Notes: generated by a model from the sequence alone, not told the origin. Positions 45,594-54,878 are shown, counted from the stretch's first letter. The stretch: 64,000 nt of DNA from Solirubrobacterales bacterium (GCA_035573435.1 DATMZR010000006.1:205357-269356), one strand, 5' to 3'. Program-made: numbers and translations.

Positions 45594-45788
45594 ATGGCGC
45601 CACCCGACCAGCTCTACCGCGGCGTCACCCGGATCTTCTCCGTTGTGATCCTCGGATTCGGCGTCGCGATCCTGATCATCACCCTGGCCAATGGCGGCGG
45701 TCCGATCTCGACTGGGTTCCTGATCGGCGTCCTGTTCACCGCCCTGGGAGTCGCGCGCCTCTATCTGACCGGACGGTCGGGGGGTTGA
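45594..45788 (+). CDS. small two-helix membrane protein
   Basis: 64 residues. Two hydrophobic stretches, IFSVVILGFGVAILIITLAN and GFLIGVLFTALGVARLYL, after a short cytoplasmic start (MAPPDQLYRGVTR). It lies between the two permease genes and overlaps the second by TTGA, so it may be an accessory subunit. AGGAGAG is 14 bases upstream of the ATG. Confidence 0.7.
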   Translation: MAPPDQLYRGVTRIFSVVILGFGVAILIITLANGGGPISTGFLIGVLFTALGVARLYLTGRSGG

Positions 45789-47806
45789 GCCAGGGCCCGG
45801 CCAACGAGCCACCGCCGACAGGCGACGGCGATGCGCCCCCGGACAAAAGCGCCGCCGGTCGCTGGCGGTTGCCACTCCTGCGCCTAGGCCAAGGTCCGCT
45901 GACGAGGCGCATCCTCGGCGTGCCGTGGCTGTTCGCGGTCGCGTACTCGGCAGTGGGTTTCTCGCTCTACTTCTCCATCGGCGTCGTGGCCGAGCGTGGG
46001 CTGGGGCTCACTCCGCTGATCTTCCTGGCCGCCGTCGTGCTGTTCGTGCTCGCCACGCTCACCTACCTCGAGGGGGGCGCGATGTTCGTCGAGCGGGGTG
46101 GATCGGCAACGTTCGCGCGGCAGGCGTTCAACGAGCTGGTCAGCTTCATCGCCGGCTGGGCGATCCTGATCGACTACATCATCGTCATCGCCCTGGCGGC
46201 CATCTCGGCGCCGCACTACCTGGGCCCGATCTGGGGCGGCTTCACGCACGGTTGGGTGGAGATCGCCGTGACAGCGGCGGTGATCGTGTTCAGCGCAGGG
46301 GTGAACATCGCCGGCTTCACGGGCCAGATCCGCCAGCGTCCGCTGATCGTGCTGGCTCTGGCCGACATCCTGCTCCAGTTGGCGGTGATCGCGGCCGGGG
46401 CGATCGTGGTGCTCAATCCCGATCTCTTGACCTCGAACCTGGACCTGTTCACGAGCCCCTCCGCCGAGGACATCTTCGAGTCGCTGGCGGTCGCGACGCT
46501 CGCCTTCGCCGGCATCGAGGCGGCCTCCGACCTGGCTCCCGACTTGTCGTGGGGGCCGCGGGACCTGCGCCGTGTGGTCAGCACCACCGCGATCCTGCTC
46601 CCCCTGATCTATGCCGGCATGACGGCCGTGGCGTTGATGGCTGTGCCCGTCGTTCCCGGGCCCGACGGTCCGCATACGGCCCTCGGCGAGCGGTTCATCG
46701 AGGAACCGGTGCTCGGGGTGGTGATGAGCTATGACCCCGCCTGGCTCTCGACCGTGCTCCAGGTGGCGGTCGTGGCGATCGCGCCCGTGGTGCTGGCCTG
46801 GGCGGCAAGCACTTCGATGCTGGGGCTGTCGCGGCACGTTTACGTGCTGGCAACCAACCGGCAGGTGCCGAGTTGGCTGGGAAAGCTGGGCCCACGCTCG
46901 ACTCCTTATGTGGCGATTTCAGCGGCCGCGGTGATCGCATTCGCGCTTGCGGTCCCCGGCGACATCCGCCTGCTGGCCGGGATCTACGCCTTCGGCGCCA
47001 CGCTGGCGATCGCCATCGCCCATCTTTCGGTGGTCCGCCTGCGCTGGACGGACCCGGAGCGCGAGCGTCCCTTCCGGATTCCGCTCGACCTCGAGGTCCG
47101 CGGGCGCGCCCTTCCGCTGCCGGCGCTTGTCGGCGCCGTGCTGATGGTGCTGCTGTGGATCGCGGTGCTGGCCTTCCACGAAAAATCGCGCTGGGTGGGA
47201 GGCGGCTGGATGCTGTTTGGCCTGGTCGCCTATGTGATCTATCGGCGGTTCGTCGAGGGGACCTCGCTGACCAAGCGCGTCTCCGTACCCGAGGAGGCGC
47301 TGCGCAAGGAGGTCCGCGAGGCCGAGTACGGCGACATCCTCGTGCCGATCTTCGGAACCGAGCTCGACGACGACATCGTGAGCACCGCGGGCCGCCTTGC
47401 CGACGCCGCCGACCAGCCGGACGAGCGGAGGCCACGGCTGGAGGTGATCTACGTGCTGGAGCAGCCGCTCACGGTGCCGCTGGATGCCCCGCCGCCGAAG
47501 GAACGGCTGGAGGCGGCGCAGGCCGCCCTGCAGCGCGCTCGGGAGGTGGGCGAGGAGTACGAGACGGTCGAGGTCGAAACGGAGCTGGTTCCGGCGCGCA
47601 GCGTGGGTGCGGGGATCGTCGACGCGGCCCGCCGCCGGAACGTCGAGTTGATCGTGATGGGCGGCGAGCCGCCCACCCGAATGCGGGGAGGGGCGATGCT
47701 GGGCGGCATCGGCGGCACGCGCCCGCCGGAGGTGGGCGAGGTGACCGAGTACGTGCTCAAGAAGGCTCCCTGCAGGGTGCTGCTGACCGCTCCACCCGCC
47801 GACTAG
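45785..47806 (+). CDS. APC-superfamily permease with C-terminal UspA-like domain (copy 2)
   Basis: 673 residues, paralogous to the gene at 43693: AYSAVGFSLYFSIGVVAERG, GGSATFARQAFNELVSFIAG and FAGIEAASDLAPDLSWGPRD align with copy 1. Residues about 520-670 are the UspA-like domain (YGDILVPIFGTELDDDIV, and ELIVMGGEPPTRMRGG, close to the GxxGxxG nucleotide loop). Copy 1 has a more degenerate loop there. TTGA overlap with the small membrane gene. Confidence 0.85.
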   Translation: MSQGPANEPPPTGDGDAPPDKSAAGRWRLPLLRLGQGPLTRRILGVPWLFAVAYSAVGFSLYFSIGVVAERGLGLTPLIFLAAVVLFVLATLTYLEGGAMFVERGGSATFARQAFNELVSFIAGWAILIDYIIVIALAAISAPHYLGPIWGGFTHGWVEIAVTAAVIVFSAGVNIAGFTGQIRQRPLIVLALADILLQLAVIAAGAIVVLNPDLLTSNLDLFTSPSAEDIFESLAVATLAFAGIEAASDLAPDLSWGPRDLRRVVSTTAILLPLIYAGMTAVALMAVPVVPGPDGPHTALGERFIEEPVLGVVMSYDPAWLSTVLQVAVVAIAPVVLAWAASTSMLGLSRHVYVLATNRQVPSWLGKLGPRSTPYVAISAAAVIAFALAVPGDIRLLAGIYAFGATLAIAIAHLSVVRLRWTDPERERPFRIPLDLEVRGRALPLPALVGAVLMVLLWIAVLAFHEKSRWVGGGWMLFGLVAYVIYRRFVEGTSLTKRVSVPEEALRKEVREAEYGDILVPIFGTELDDDIVSTAGRLADAADQPDERRPRLEVIYVLEQPLTVPLDAPPPKERLEAAQAALQRAREVGEEYETVEVETELVPARSVGAGIVDAARRRNVELIVMGGEPPTRMRGGAMLGGIGGTRPPEVGEVTEYVLKKAPCRVLLTAPPAD

Positions 47807-47860
47807 GCGACCAACGGATCAGCCGACCCAGAAGTCCTGCGGGCCCGCGTGCCGGAGGGG

Positions 47861-47866
47861 TAGCAT
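47861..47866 (+). promoter_or_regulatory. -10 hexamer TAGCAT for the TrkA pair
   Basis: Ends 7 bases before the GTG at 47874. Confidence 0.5.
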
Positions 47867-47873
47867 CCACGCG

Positions 47874-48320
47874 GTGTTCATCCTGATCGTCGGTGCAGGC
47901 CGCGTGGGCTCGTCTCTGGCGCGGGCGATGCTCCGTGAGGGGCACCAGGTCTCGTGCCTGGACGAGGACTCGGAGGCGCATGCGCGGCTCGAGATCGGCC
48001 TAGAGAAGCCATGGGAGGACATGGGCGGCCAGTTCACGGTCGGCACCGGCCTCGAGATCGAGGCGCTTCAGGAGGCTGGAATCGAGAACGCCGACGCCTT
48101 TGTGGCGGCCACCGACGGCGACAACACGAACATCGTGATCGCCCAGATTGCCCACCGGCGGTTCAACGTGCCGACGGTGATCGCGCGGATCCTCGATCCA
48201 TACAGGGCCGAGTGGTACGAGCAGCAGGGACTGCGCACCATCTGCCCGACTCGGGTGGCGATCGAGATGCTGGAGGCTGAAGTGAAGGAAGCTGCCGCGA
48301 AGACGGCAGGCGGCGTCTAG
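47874..48320 (+). CDS. TrkA-N (RCK) domain protein, CeoB-like
   Basis: 148 residues, a single nucleotide-binding RCK domain without the TrkA-C part. FILIVGAGRVGSSLARAMLR is the NAD-binding loop; SCLDED supplies the acidic residue after beta2, and TDGDNTNIVIAQIAHRRFNV follows. With the next gene it resembles the CeoB/CeoC pair, which gates K+ uptake in mycobacteria. Likely partner of one of the two permeases upstream. Confidence 0.88.
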   Translation: MFILIVGAGRVGSSLARAMLREGHQVSCLDEDSEAHARLEIGLEKPWEDMGGQFTVGTGLEIEALQEAGIENADAFVAATDGDNTNIVIAQIAHRRFNVPTVIARILDPYRAEWYEQQGLRTICPTRVAIEMLEAEVKEAAAKTAGGV

Positions 48321-48342
48321 CGGTCGGCGGGAGGGGCGACGG

Positions 48343-49017
48343 ATGTACGTGATCATCGTCGGGGCGGGCAAGGTGGGATGGAACCTGGGCCGTGAGCTGC
48401 TGGAGAAGGGCCACGAGGTGACGCTGCTCGAAAACGACCGCAGCCGCTATCTGACGGTCGAGCAGGAGCTGGAGCACGCCATTCAGTACGGCGATGCGAG
48501 CGAGCTGTGGGTGCTCGAGCGGGCCGGGGTCTCGCGGGCGGACCTGGTGATCGCGGTCACGGGGGACGACGAGGACAACATGCTGATCTGCCAGGTCGCC
48601 AAGGAGAAGTACATGGTGGATCAGACCATCGCCAGGGTGAACAACCCGCGCAACAAGCAGTGGTTCGAGCTGCTCGGGATTGGGCCCGTCGTGTCGGCGA
48701 CCGACCTGATCCTGCGCCTGATCGAGCACGAGGTGCCCAAGTACGGCCTGGTTCATCTACTCGACCTCGAGAAGGAGCGCCTGGAGATCATCGAGCTGCT
48801 GCTTGGTGACGACTCGCCCGTGGCCGGACGGCGGGTGGGGGACTTGGAGATGCCCGAGGGAAGCCTGCTGATCTCGGTGCTGCGCGGGGGCACGGGCTTC
48901 GTGCCGGTACAGGACACGGTGCTGGAGCCAGGCGACGAGGTGCTCGCCGTGCTCGATCCGGGCTTGGAAGAGGAGCTCAAGGCGTACTTCGGGCCTGACG
49001 GCAGCGCGGCAGAGTGA
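48343..49017 (+). CDS. TrkA-N/TrkA-C (RCK) protein, CeoC-like
   Basis: 224 residues. RCK-N: MYVIIVGAGKVGWNLGRELL, LLENDRSRYLTVEQE and AVTGDDEDNMLICQVAKEKY. RCK-C (about residues 140-218): RLEIIELLLGDDSPVAGRRV, ISVLRGGTGFVPVQDTVLEP, GDEVLAVLDPG. Ribosome binding site GGGAGGGG 6 bases before the ATG, so it can be translated independently. Regulates a K+ transporter by nucleotide or ligand binding, by family. Confidence 0.9.
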   Translation: MYVIIVGAGKVGWNLGRELLEKGHEVTLLENDRSRYLTVEQELEHAIQYGDASELWVLERAGVSRADLVIAVTGDDEDNMLICQVAKEKYMVDQTIARVNNPRNKQWFELLGIGPVVSATDLILRLIEHEVPKYGLVHLLDLEKERLEIIELLLGDDSPVAGRRVGDLEMPEGSLLISVLRGGTGFVPVQDTVLEPGDEVLAVLDPGLEEELKAYFGPDGSAAE

Positions 49018-49030
49018 TCCCGCTGGACCG

Positions 49031-50272
49031 ATGACAGACCGCCGGGTCGACTACCTGCTGATCGGCGGCGGCATGGCGTCGGCACACTGCGCCGCCGAGC
49101 TACGCCGGCGCGAGTCCGAGGAGTCGATTCTGCTGGTGGGACGTGAGCCGGATCCTCCGTACGAGCGTCCCCCGCTCTCCAAGGAGTACATGCGGGGGGA
49201 GAGCAAGCGGGAGGACGCCTACGTGAACGGGGCGGACTGGTATGAGGCGAACGACGTCGAGCTGCTCTCCGGGGCGAGCGTCATGTCGCTGGACCTGGAG
49301 GCGCGAACGGCGAAGCTCCAGACGAAGGAGGTCGTCGGTTTCGGCAAGGCGGTGATAGCCACCGGCGCGCGAGTCAACATCCTGCATCACTTGGAGGGAG
49401 CGCAGCTGGACGGAATCCATTACCTCCGCGTGCTGGGAAACTCCGAGGCGATCCGGGAGGAGGCGAAGAGCGCCGAGCACGTGGTCCTGATCGGCGGCAG
49501 CTACATCGCCAGCGAGGTGGCGGCGTCCCTGACCGCGACGGGAACAAAGTGCACGATGGTGATGCTGGAGGACGTCGCGCTGTCGCGGGCCTTCGGCGAG
49601 GAGGTGGGGCGCTACTTCCACAAGATTCTCGAGTCGCACGGAATCGACCTGGTGCCGGGAGATCAGCTGGAGGCGTTCTTGGGGGATGGCCGCGTGCGCG
49701 CAATTCGAACCAAGAGCGGGCGCGAGATCGAGGGCGACGTGGTGGTGGTGGGCGCCGGGGTCCACCCCGACACGATGCTGGCGGAGCGGGCCGGGCTCGA
49801 AGTGGACAACGGGATCATCTGTGACTCGAAGCTGGAGACCTCCGTCAGCGGGATCTTTGCGGCCGGCGACGTGTGCTCGTATGACAGCGCGATCCACGGC
49901 CGGCGATTGCGGGTGGAGCACTGGGACGTGGCGCTACAACAGGGACAGCACGTGGCGGGCGCGCTGCTGGGCGACGCGCAGCCCTACCGGGTGGTCCCGT
50001 ACTTCTTCAGCGACCTGGCGGACTGGACCGGCCTCGAGTACGTGGGGCCCGCGCAGAGCTGGGACGACATCGTCTGGCGGGGCGATCGGGACGCGGGGGA
50101 GTTCAGCGCCTGGTACCTGGAGCAAGGCAAGGTGGTCGCCGCCCTGAGCGTGGGCCGCTCGGAGGACCTGGCACATGCGCGGCGGCTGCTCGAGTCGGGC
50201 GCCGACATCTCGGGGCAGAAGGACGTGCTGGGGGACGCGGACTCCGATCTGGAGCAGATCGAGCAGGGGTAA
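49031..50272 (+). CDS. NAD(P)/FAD-dependent ferredoxin-reductase-like oxidoreductase
   Basis: 413 residues. Two dinucleotide folds: YLLIGGGMASAHCAAELRRR (FAD) and HVVLIGGSYIASEVAASLTA (NAD(P)H). ERPPLSKEYMRGE and GIFAAGDVCSYDS are typical of ferredoxin/rubredoxin reductases and AIF-like proteins. The C-terminal 80 residues (PYFFSDLADWTGLEYVGPAQ) are the 'reductase C' domain. No ferredoxin gene is adjacent. Six codons (GTG ATC CCG CTG GAC CGA) bridge from the TrkA stop (GTGA) to this ATG (ATGA). Confidence 0.9.
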   Translation: MTDRRVDYLLIGGGMASAHCAAELRRRESEESILLVGREPDPPYERPPLSKEYMRGESKREDAYVNGADWYEANDVELLSGASVMSLDLEARTAKLQTKEVVGFGKAVIATGARVNILHHLEGAQLDGIHYLRVLGNSEAIREEAKSAEHVVLIGGSYIASEVAASLTATGTKCTMVMLEDVALSRAFGEEVGRYFHKILESHGIDLVPGDQLEAFLGDGRVRAIRTKSGREIEGDVVVVGAGVHPDTMLAERAGLEVDNGIICDSKLETSVSGIFAAGDVCSYDSAIHGRRLRVEHWDVALQQGQHVAGALLGDAQPYRVVPYFFSDLADWTGLEYVGPAQSWDDIVWRGDRDAGEFSAWYLEQGKVVAALSVGRSEDLAHARRLLESGADISGQKDVLGDADSDLEQIEQG

Positions 50273-50313
50273 ACCGGCGGCCTCGGGAGTCGCTAACTTA
50301 GGCCGCGATGCAC

Positions 50314-50384
50314 TGCCCGGTCGTCTAGAGGCAAGACGCGCGGCTCTGGACCGCGAAACGGTGGTTCGAATCCATCCCGGGCAG
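50314..50384 (+). tRNA. tRNA-Gln (anticodon CTG)
   Basis: Acceptor arms TGCCCGG (50314-50320) and CCGGGCA (50377-50383) pair perfectly, with G50384 as discriminator. The D stem is GTCT/AGAC. The anticodon stem CGCGG/CCGCG encloses CTCTGGA, anticodon CTG. The T loop TTCGAAT is canonical. CCA is not encoded. TAACTT at 50293-50298 is a likely -10 element. Confidence 0.95.
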
Positions 50385-50397
50385 CTTCATCAGTTGC

Positions 50398-50403
50398 TAC
50401 TTT
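50398..50403 (+). promoter_or_regulatory. -10 hexamer TACTTT for the lipoprotein gene after tRNA-Gln
   Basis: Ends 7 bases before the GTG at 50411 and starts 14 bases after the tRNA; selects 50411 over the TTG at 50402. Confidence 0.5.
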
Positions 50404-50410
50404 GCGCGCC

Positions 50411-51130
50411 GTGCGGACCGGGCGCAATTTCCTCCCGCTTGCGGACCTCGTCGTGGCGGCCGCGCTCGTGGCGGCGGGCTGCGGAGGCGACGACTCGGCC
50501 CCGATCGAGCCGGCCCAGGACACCGGCAGCCAGGGGCCGGCGCCGCTCGGCAAGAAGGACTTCATCGCCCAGGGCGACGCGATCTGCGGCGAGGCCAATG
50601 CGGCGCTCGCGGCGCTCGACACCGGCAACGCCGCAGGCGACCCCAACCTCCAGGCCGCGCAACAGGTTGAGATCACGCGCAGCGAGCTCCAATCCCTCGA
50701 ATCCCTGAGCCCGCCGGATCAGGACCGCTCCGACCTCGACCGCTTCCTCGCCGCGCTTCGGGACCAGGTGGACGCACTGAGCAGCAAGCAATCCGCGCTC
50801 GAGGAGGGGGACGATCCTTCGTCCGCCGAGGCGGCGGCGGGCACCGCCGCCTCCAACGCCCAGGCCGCCGCCCAGGAGTACGGCTTCAACGACTGCGCGA
50901 ACGCCGGCGAAGCTCCGCCCGCAACGGGCACCACAACCGCCCCGCCGGTGACTACCCCGACGACACCGACGACACCGACGACGCCCACCACAACTGTCCC
51001 GACGACGACCACACCGGCGCCGACCGGCGGGACGGGGGGCGGCGGCGGCACCGGGGGTGGCACGGGCGGCGGCGGCACCGGGGGCGGCGGCGGCACGGGT
51101 GGCACCGGGGGCGGAGGCGTCTCGCCCTAG
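50411..51130 (+). CDS. predicted lipoprotein with Thr/Pro and Gly/Thr repeat tail
   Basis: 239 residues from the GTG at 50411. Signal peptide with lipobox VAAGC at about residues 19-23. A helical domain (residues about 45-165) holds two Cys (DAICGEANAAL, FNDCANAGE). The last 70 residues are low complexity: PTTPTTPTT units and then GGTGGGGGTGGG units, as in cell-wall-spanning linkers. Helical domains of this kind with paired Cys recur in actinobacterial lipoproteins. Function not assigned. Confidence 0.78.
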   Translation: MRTGRNFLPLADLVVAAALVAAGCGGDDSAPIEPAQDTGSQGPAPLGKKDFIAQGDAICGEANAALAALDTGNAAGDPNLQAAQQVEITRSELQSLESLSPPDQDRSDLDRFLAALRDQVDALSSKQSALEEGDDPSSAEAAAGTAASNAQAAAQEYGFNDCANAGEAPPATGTTTAPPVTTPTTPTTPTTPTTTVPTTTTPAPTGGTGGGGGTGGGTGGGGTGGGGGTGGTGGGGVSP

Positions 51131-51148
51131 CCGGCCGCCGGGGCGCGT

Positions 51149-53098
51149 CTACGCCGCCTGCTCGGCCCAGTCCCCGTAGAGGCGCGAGTAGGTCCCGCCC
51201 GCGTTGATCAGGGTCTCGTGCGTCCCCGTCTCCACGACCCGACCGTGCTCCAGCACCACGATCAGCCCTGCCCCCCTGATCGTCGACAGCCGGTGGGCGA
51301 TCACGATCGCCGTACGTCCCACCAGCAGCCGCTCGAGCCCCCGCTCGATGGTTCGCTCCGTCCGTACGTCCACGTTGGAGGTCGCCTCGTCGAGGATCAG
51401 GATGCGGGGCTCCGCCAGCAGCGCCCGCGCGAAGGCGACCAGCTGCCGCTGGCCGGCCGAGAGGTGGATCCCGCGCTCACCAACCTCCGTGTCGAACCCC
51501 TCCGGCAGCCGCTCCAGGAACGTGTTGGCGCCGACCGCCGCGGCCGCGGAGTGAATGTCCTCCTCGGAGGCGTCGGGGCGCCCGAACGCGATGTTGTCCC
51601 GGATCGTGCCGGAGAACAGGAAGCCCTCCTGGGGCACGATTCCCAGCTGGCTGCGTAGCGCCCCGGCGCGCAGATCCCGCGCGTCACGGCCATCCACCAG
51701 TACCCGGCCGCGCTGCGGATCGTAGAACCGGGCCACCAGCTTCGCCAGCGTCGACTTTCCCGCCCCCGTCTCGCCGACCAGCGCCACGGTCTGTCCGGCC
51801 GGAATCCGAAGGTCGACCCCAGCCAGGGCCCAGTCGCCGTCGGCGTCCGGCGCATCACCGCCGCCGGCATACGAGAACCAGACATCGTCCAGCTCGACCT
51901 CGCCCTGCAGCCGCCCCGGATCGACCGCGTCGGGCTTGTCCACCATGTCGGGCCGGGTGTCGAGCAGATCGAAGATCTTGTCCAGGGCCGCCATCCCCTG
52001 CTGGTAGGTCGTGTAGAGCTGTGAGATCTGCTGGATCGGGTCGAAGAAGAGCTGCAGATAGCCGATGAAGGCGACCATCACTCCGATCTCGATGTTCCCC
52101 TCCACGGCCTGGTAGCCGCCGTAGAGGATGATCACGGCGGTCCCGATGGCAGACAGCAGCTCGACCACCGGGAAGTAGGCCGCGTTGAGGTAGACCGTCC
52201 GCATGTTCACGACCCGGTTCTCCTCGTTCAGCTCCGACATCCGCTCCAGATGCCGGTCCTCGCGACCGAAGCTCCGCACGACCCGCACCCCGGAGAGCGT
52301 CTCCTGTAGGTAGGCGGTGATGTTGGCGATCTTCTCCCGCGTCAAGCGGTAGGCGCCGGCGGAGATGATCCGGAAGATCACGCTGCCCACCGCCAGCAGC
52401 GGGAAGGTGAGAAAGGTGACGAGCGCCAGGGGCACGTCGAGCGCAAGCAGGATCACGATCACGCCGAGCAGCGTCAGCGTGCTCGAGAACAGCGTCACGA
52501 CGCCGTCGGTGACCAGGCTGTCGAGTGCCTGCACGTCGTTCGTCAACCGCGAGATCAGGACCCCCGGCTTGTTGCGGGTGAAGAAACCGATCGACATCCC
52601 CTGTAGGTGCGTGTAGATCCGTTCCCGCAGGTCCTGCAGGGCGCGCTGGCCCACCCAGCCGACGAGGTAGGTCTGCGCGTAGGTCGCCGCCCACAGCACC
52701 GCGACCGAGACGAGGAAGATGACCACGATCAGGGTCAGGGCATCGGTGTCACCTGTGCGGATGCCGCTGTCGATCGCCTGCCCGGCCAGGTAGGGCGGCG
52801 CCAGCGCCGCTGCGGTGGCGACCACCAGCGCCACCATCATCAGCACCACCTGCGTCCGATAGGGGCGCAGCAACGCGACCAGCCATCGCAGCTTGCGCCC
52901 GCGCTGGTCTTCGCCCCTGATCAGCCGCCAGAGGTCCCGCAGCAGAAGCAGGGTTCCGGCGAACCGCCCAGGCTGGTTCGTCTGGTCCTCGGTGTCCTCC
53001 GCGAGCTCCGATCCCTGGGTCTCGGGATCCAGCGCCGGCTCCTCCTCGCGACCGGGACGGCCTCGGCGATCGCCGCGAAACTCCCTGATCCCGCTCAA
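51149..53098 (-). CDS. ABC exporter half-transporter with canonical Walker B (copy with LSAGQ signature)
   Basis: 649 residues. A 65-residue charged N-terminal extension, six membrane helices (to about residue 380) and an ATPase domain: Walker A GETGAGKST, signature HLSAGQRQLVAFARAL, Walker B RILILDEATSNVD with catalytic Glu, H-loop IVIAHRLST. Signature is LSAGQ, not LSGGQ. Its ATG overlaps the stop of the other half-transporter (ATGA); the two should form a heterodimer. Substrate unknown; multidrug or lipid exporters are closest. Confidence 0.93.
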   Translation of the reverse strand: MSGIREFRGDRRGRPGREEEPALDPETQGSELAEDTEDQTNQPGRFAGTLLLLRDLWRLIRGEDQRGRKLRWLVALLRPYRTQVVLMMVALVVATAAALAPPYLAGQAIDSGIRTGDTDALTLIVVIFLVSVAVLWAATYAQTYLVGWVGQRALQDLRERIYTHLQGMSIGFFTRNKPGVLISRLTNDVQALDSLVTDGVVTLFSSTLTLLGVIVILLALDVPLALVTFLTFPLLAVGSVIFRIISAGAYRLTREKIANITAYLQETLSGVRVVRSFGREDRHLERMSELNEENRVVNMRTVYLNAAYFPVVELLSAIGTAVIILYGGYQAVEGNIEIGVMVAFIGYLQLFFDPIQQISQLYTTYQQGMAALDKIFDLLDTRPDMVDKPDAVDPGRLQGEVELDDVWFSYAGGGDAPDADGDWALAGVDLRIPAGQTVALVGETGAGKSTLAKLVARFYDPQRGRVLVDGRDARDLRAGALRSQLGIVPQEGFLFSGTIRDNIAFGRPDASEEDIHSAAAAVGANTFLERLPEGFDTEVGERGIHLSAGQRQLVAFARALLAEPRILILDEATSNVDVRTERTIERGLERLLVGRTAIVIAHRLSTIRGAGLIVVLEHGRVVETGTHETLINAGGTYSRLYGDWAEQAA

Positions 53099-54864
53099 AG
53101 TCTCGCCACCTCCTCGCGCTCCTCCAGATCGCGCTGCAGGAACACGACGTCCTCGCAGCCGAACTCGGCAATCTCGCCATAGAGCGCCGAGCGCTCGAGC
53201 AGCTCCTGGTGCGTGCCGCGGTCGACGATGCGGCCGCCGTCCATCACCACGACCTCGTCGGCGAGCGAGACCGTGGACAGCCGGTGGGCGACGACGAACG
53301 TCGTCCTACCCTTCATGACCTCCGCAAGGCCGCGCTTGATCTCGGCCTCCGTCGTCGCGTCGACCGAGGAGGTCGCATCGTCGAGGATCAGGATCCGTGG
53401 GTCGGCCAGCAGCGCCCGCGCGATCGCGACACGCTGCCGCTGCCCGCCCGAGAGGGTCAGCCCCCGCTCACCAATGACGGTGTCGTACCCCTCGGGCAGC
53501 CCCCGGATGAATTCGTGCGCCTGAGCGCGCCGAGCCGCCTGCTCGATCTCTTCGAGAGTGGCGCCAGGACGGGCGTAGGCGATGTTCTCGGCCACCGATG
53601 CCGAGAACAGGAAGCTGTCGTCTGCGACGAAGGCGATCGCCCTTCGCAGTGAGCGCAAGTCCACCGAACGCACATCCGCACCGTCGACCAGCACCTGTCC
53701 CTCGCTCGGGTCGTACAGCCGCGCGATCAGCGCCACCAGGCTCGTCTTCCCTGACCCCGTCGGGCCGACCAAGGCGACGGTGCGCCCCGCCTCGACGTCC
53801 AGGCTGACGTCGGTGAGCGCGGGCTCGGAGCCGTTGTAGCGCAGCGTCACGCCGCGCAGCTCCACTTGCCCGGGCCCCGGCGGCAGGGGGGCGGCCTGCG
53901 GCGGGCTGGCGATCCTCGGCTCGCGATCGAGGATCTCGAACATCCGGTTGCCGGAGGCGACCGCTCGCTGCGCCATTCCCAGTGCCATGCCCAGCATGCG
54001 CATCGGCCCCACCAGCATCACCAGATAGGTGTAGAAGGCCGTGAACTCGCCCAGCGTCATCCGGCCGGCGATCACCTGGCGGCCGCCGATCAGGAGCACC
54101 ACGGCCAGCCCCAGGCTGGGGATGAAGCCGAGCATCGGCGAGTAGTAGGCCCGTAGGCGGGTGGAGTAGACGTTCTGGTCGAAGACCCGCGCCACCGAGT
54201 GGCGGAAACGCCCCAGCATGTGCTGTTCGCGGGCGAACGCCTTCACGATCCGGATTCCCGAGACGCTCTCCTCCGCCTCAGCGGTGAGCTCCGCGATCCG
54301 CTGCTGGATCTCCTGTACCGCGGGGCGGGAGAGGCGGTTGAAGCGGGCCGCGGTGAGAACCACGAATGGCACGGGCAACAGCGCCAGCGCCGCCAGCCAG
54401 GGCTTGATCGCGAACATCACCGCGCCCGCCAGCAACAGCGTGAGCGCGTTCTGCGTCAAGAAGATCAGTCCGTAGCCGAGAAAGAAGCGGATCGACTGGA
54501 GGTCGACCGTCGCTCTCGACATCAGCTGTCCCGTCTGCTGACTGTCGAAGAACCCCAGCTCGAGCGCCTGTAGGTGGGAATAGATTCGCTCCCGCAGGTC
54601 GAACTCGACGGCCACCGAAACCTTGCCCGCGATCAGTCGCCGGACCACTGTCAACCCCAGTCGCAGGACGCCGGCGCCGACGATCGCGACGGCCAGGGGC
54701 CCGATGTCGGGGCGCCGCTGGTCGTTGATCGCGTCGACGGCGTCGCCGATGAGCCACGGGATCAGCACCGTCATGCCCATCGCCAGCCAGGCAAAGACCA
54801 GCGATCCGACCACGGGCCGCCGGTAGGGGCGAAGAAAGCCGAGCAGCCGCTTGAAGGTGGTCAC
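53095..54864 (-). CDS. ABC exporter half-transporter with degenerate Walker B
   Basis: 589 residues. Six membrane helices, then Walker A GPTGSGKTS, signature TLSGGQRQRVAIARAL and Walker B RILILDDATSSVD, in which the catalytic Glu is Asp. H-loop VVAHRLST is intact. In a heterodimer this Asp site pairs with the LSAGQ signature of the partner, giving one degenerate and one canonical ATP site, as in TmrAB-type exporters. Starts with GTG at 54864, 8 bases after TATAGT. Confidence 0.93.
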   Translation of the reverse strand: MTTFKRLLGFLRPYRRPVVGSLVFAWLAMGMTVLIPWLIGDAVDAINDQRRPDIGPLAVAIVGAGVLRLGLTVVRRLIAGKVSVAVEFDLRERIYSHLQALELGFFDSQQTGQLMSRATVDLQSIRFFLGYGLIFLTQNALTLLLAGAVMFAIKPWLAALALLPVPFVVLTAARFNRLSRPAVQEIQQRIAELTAEAEESVSGIRIVKAFAREQHMLGRFRHSVARVFDQNVYSTRLRAYYSPMLGFIPSLGLAVVLLIGGRQVIAGRMTLGEFTAFYTYLVMLVGPMRMLGMALGMAQRAVASGNRMFEILDREPRIASPPQAAPLPPGPGQVELRGVTLRYNGSEPALTDVSLDVEAGRTVALVGPTGSGKTSLVALIARLYDPSEGQVLVDGADVRSVDLRSLRRAIAFVADDSFLFSASVAENIAYARPGATLEEIEQAARRAQAHEFIRGLPEGYDTVIGERGLTLSGGQRQRVAIARALLADPRILILDDATSSVDATTEAEIKRGLAEVMKGRTTFVVAHRLSTVSLADEVVVMDGGRIVDRGTHQELLERSALYGEIAEFGCEDVVFLQRDLEEREEVARL

Positions 54865-54872
54865 GGCGTTTG

Positions 54873-54878
54873 ACTATA
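54873..54878 (-). promoter_or_regulatory. -10 hexamer TATAGT for the ABC exporter operon
   Basis: On the minus strand it ends 8 bases before the GTG at 54864. The same A/T patch reads TATACA on the plus strand and may serve the pilin-like gene too. Confidence 0.6.

Noticed and set aside
50941..51130. Tandem ACGACACCG and GGCGGC repeats as a possible non-coding repeat element
   Set aside because: They are in frame and encode the Thr/Pro and Gly/Thr tail of the lipoprotein, so they are protein low-complexity sequence.
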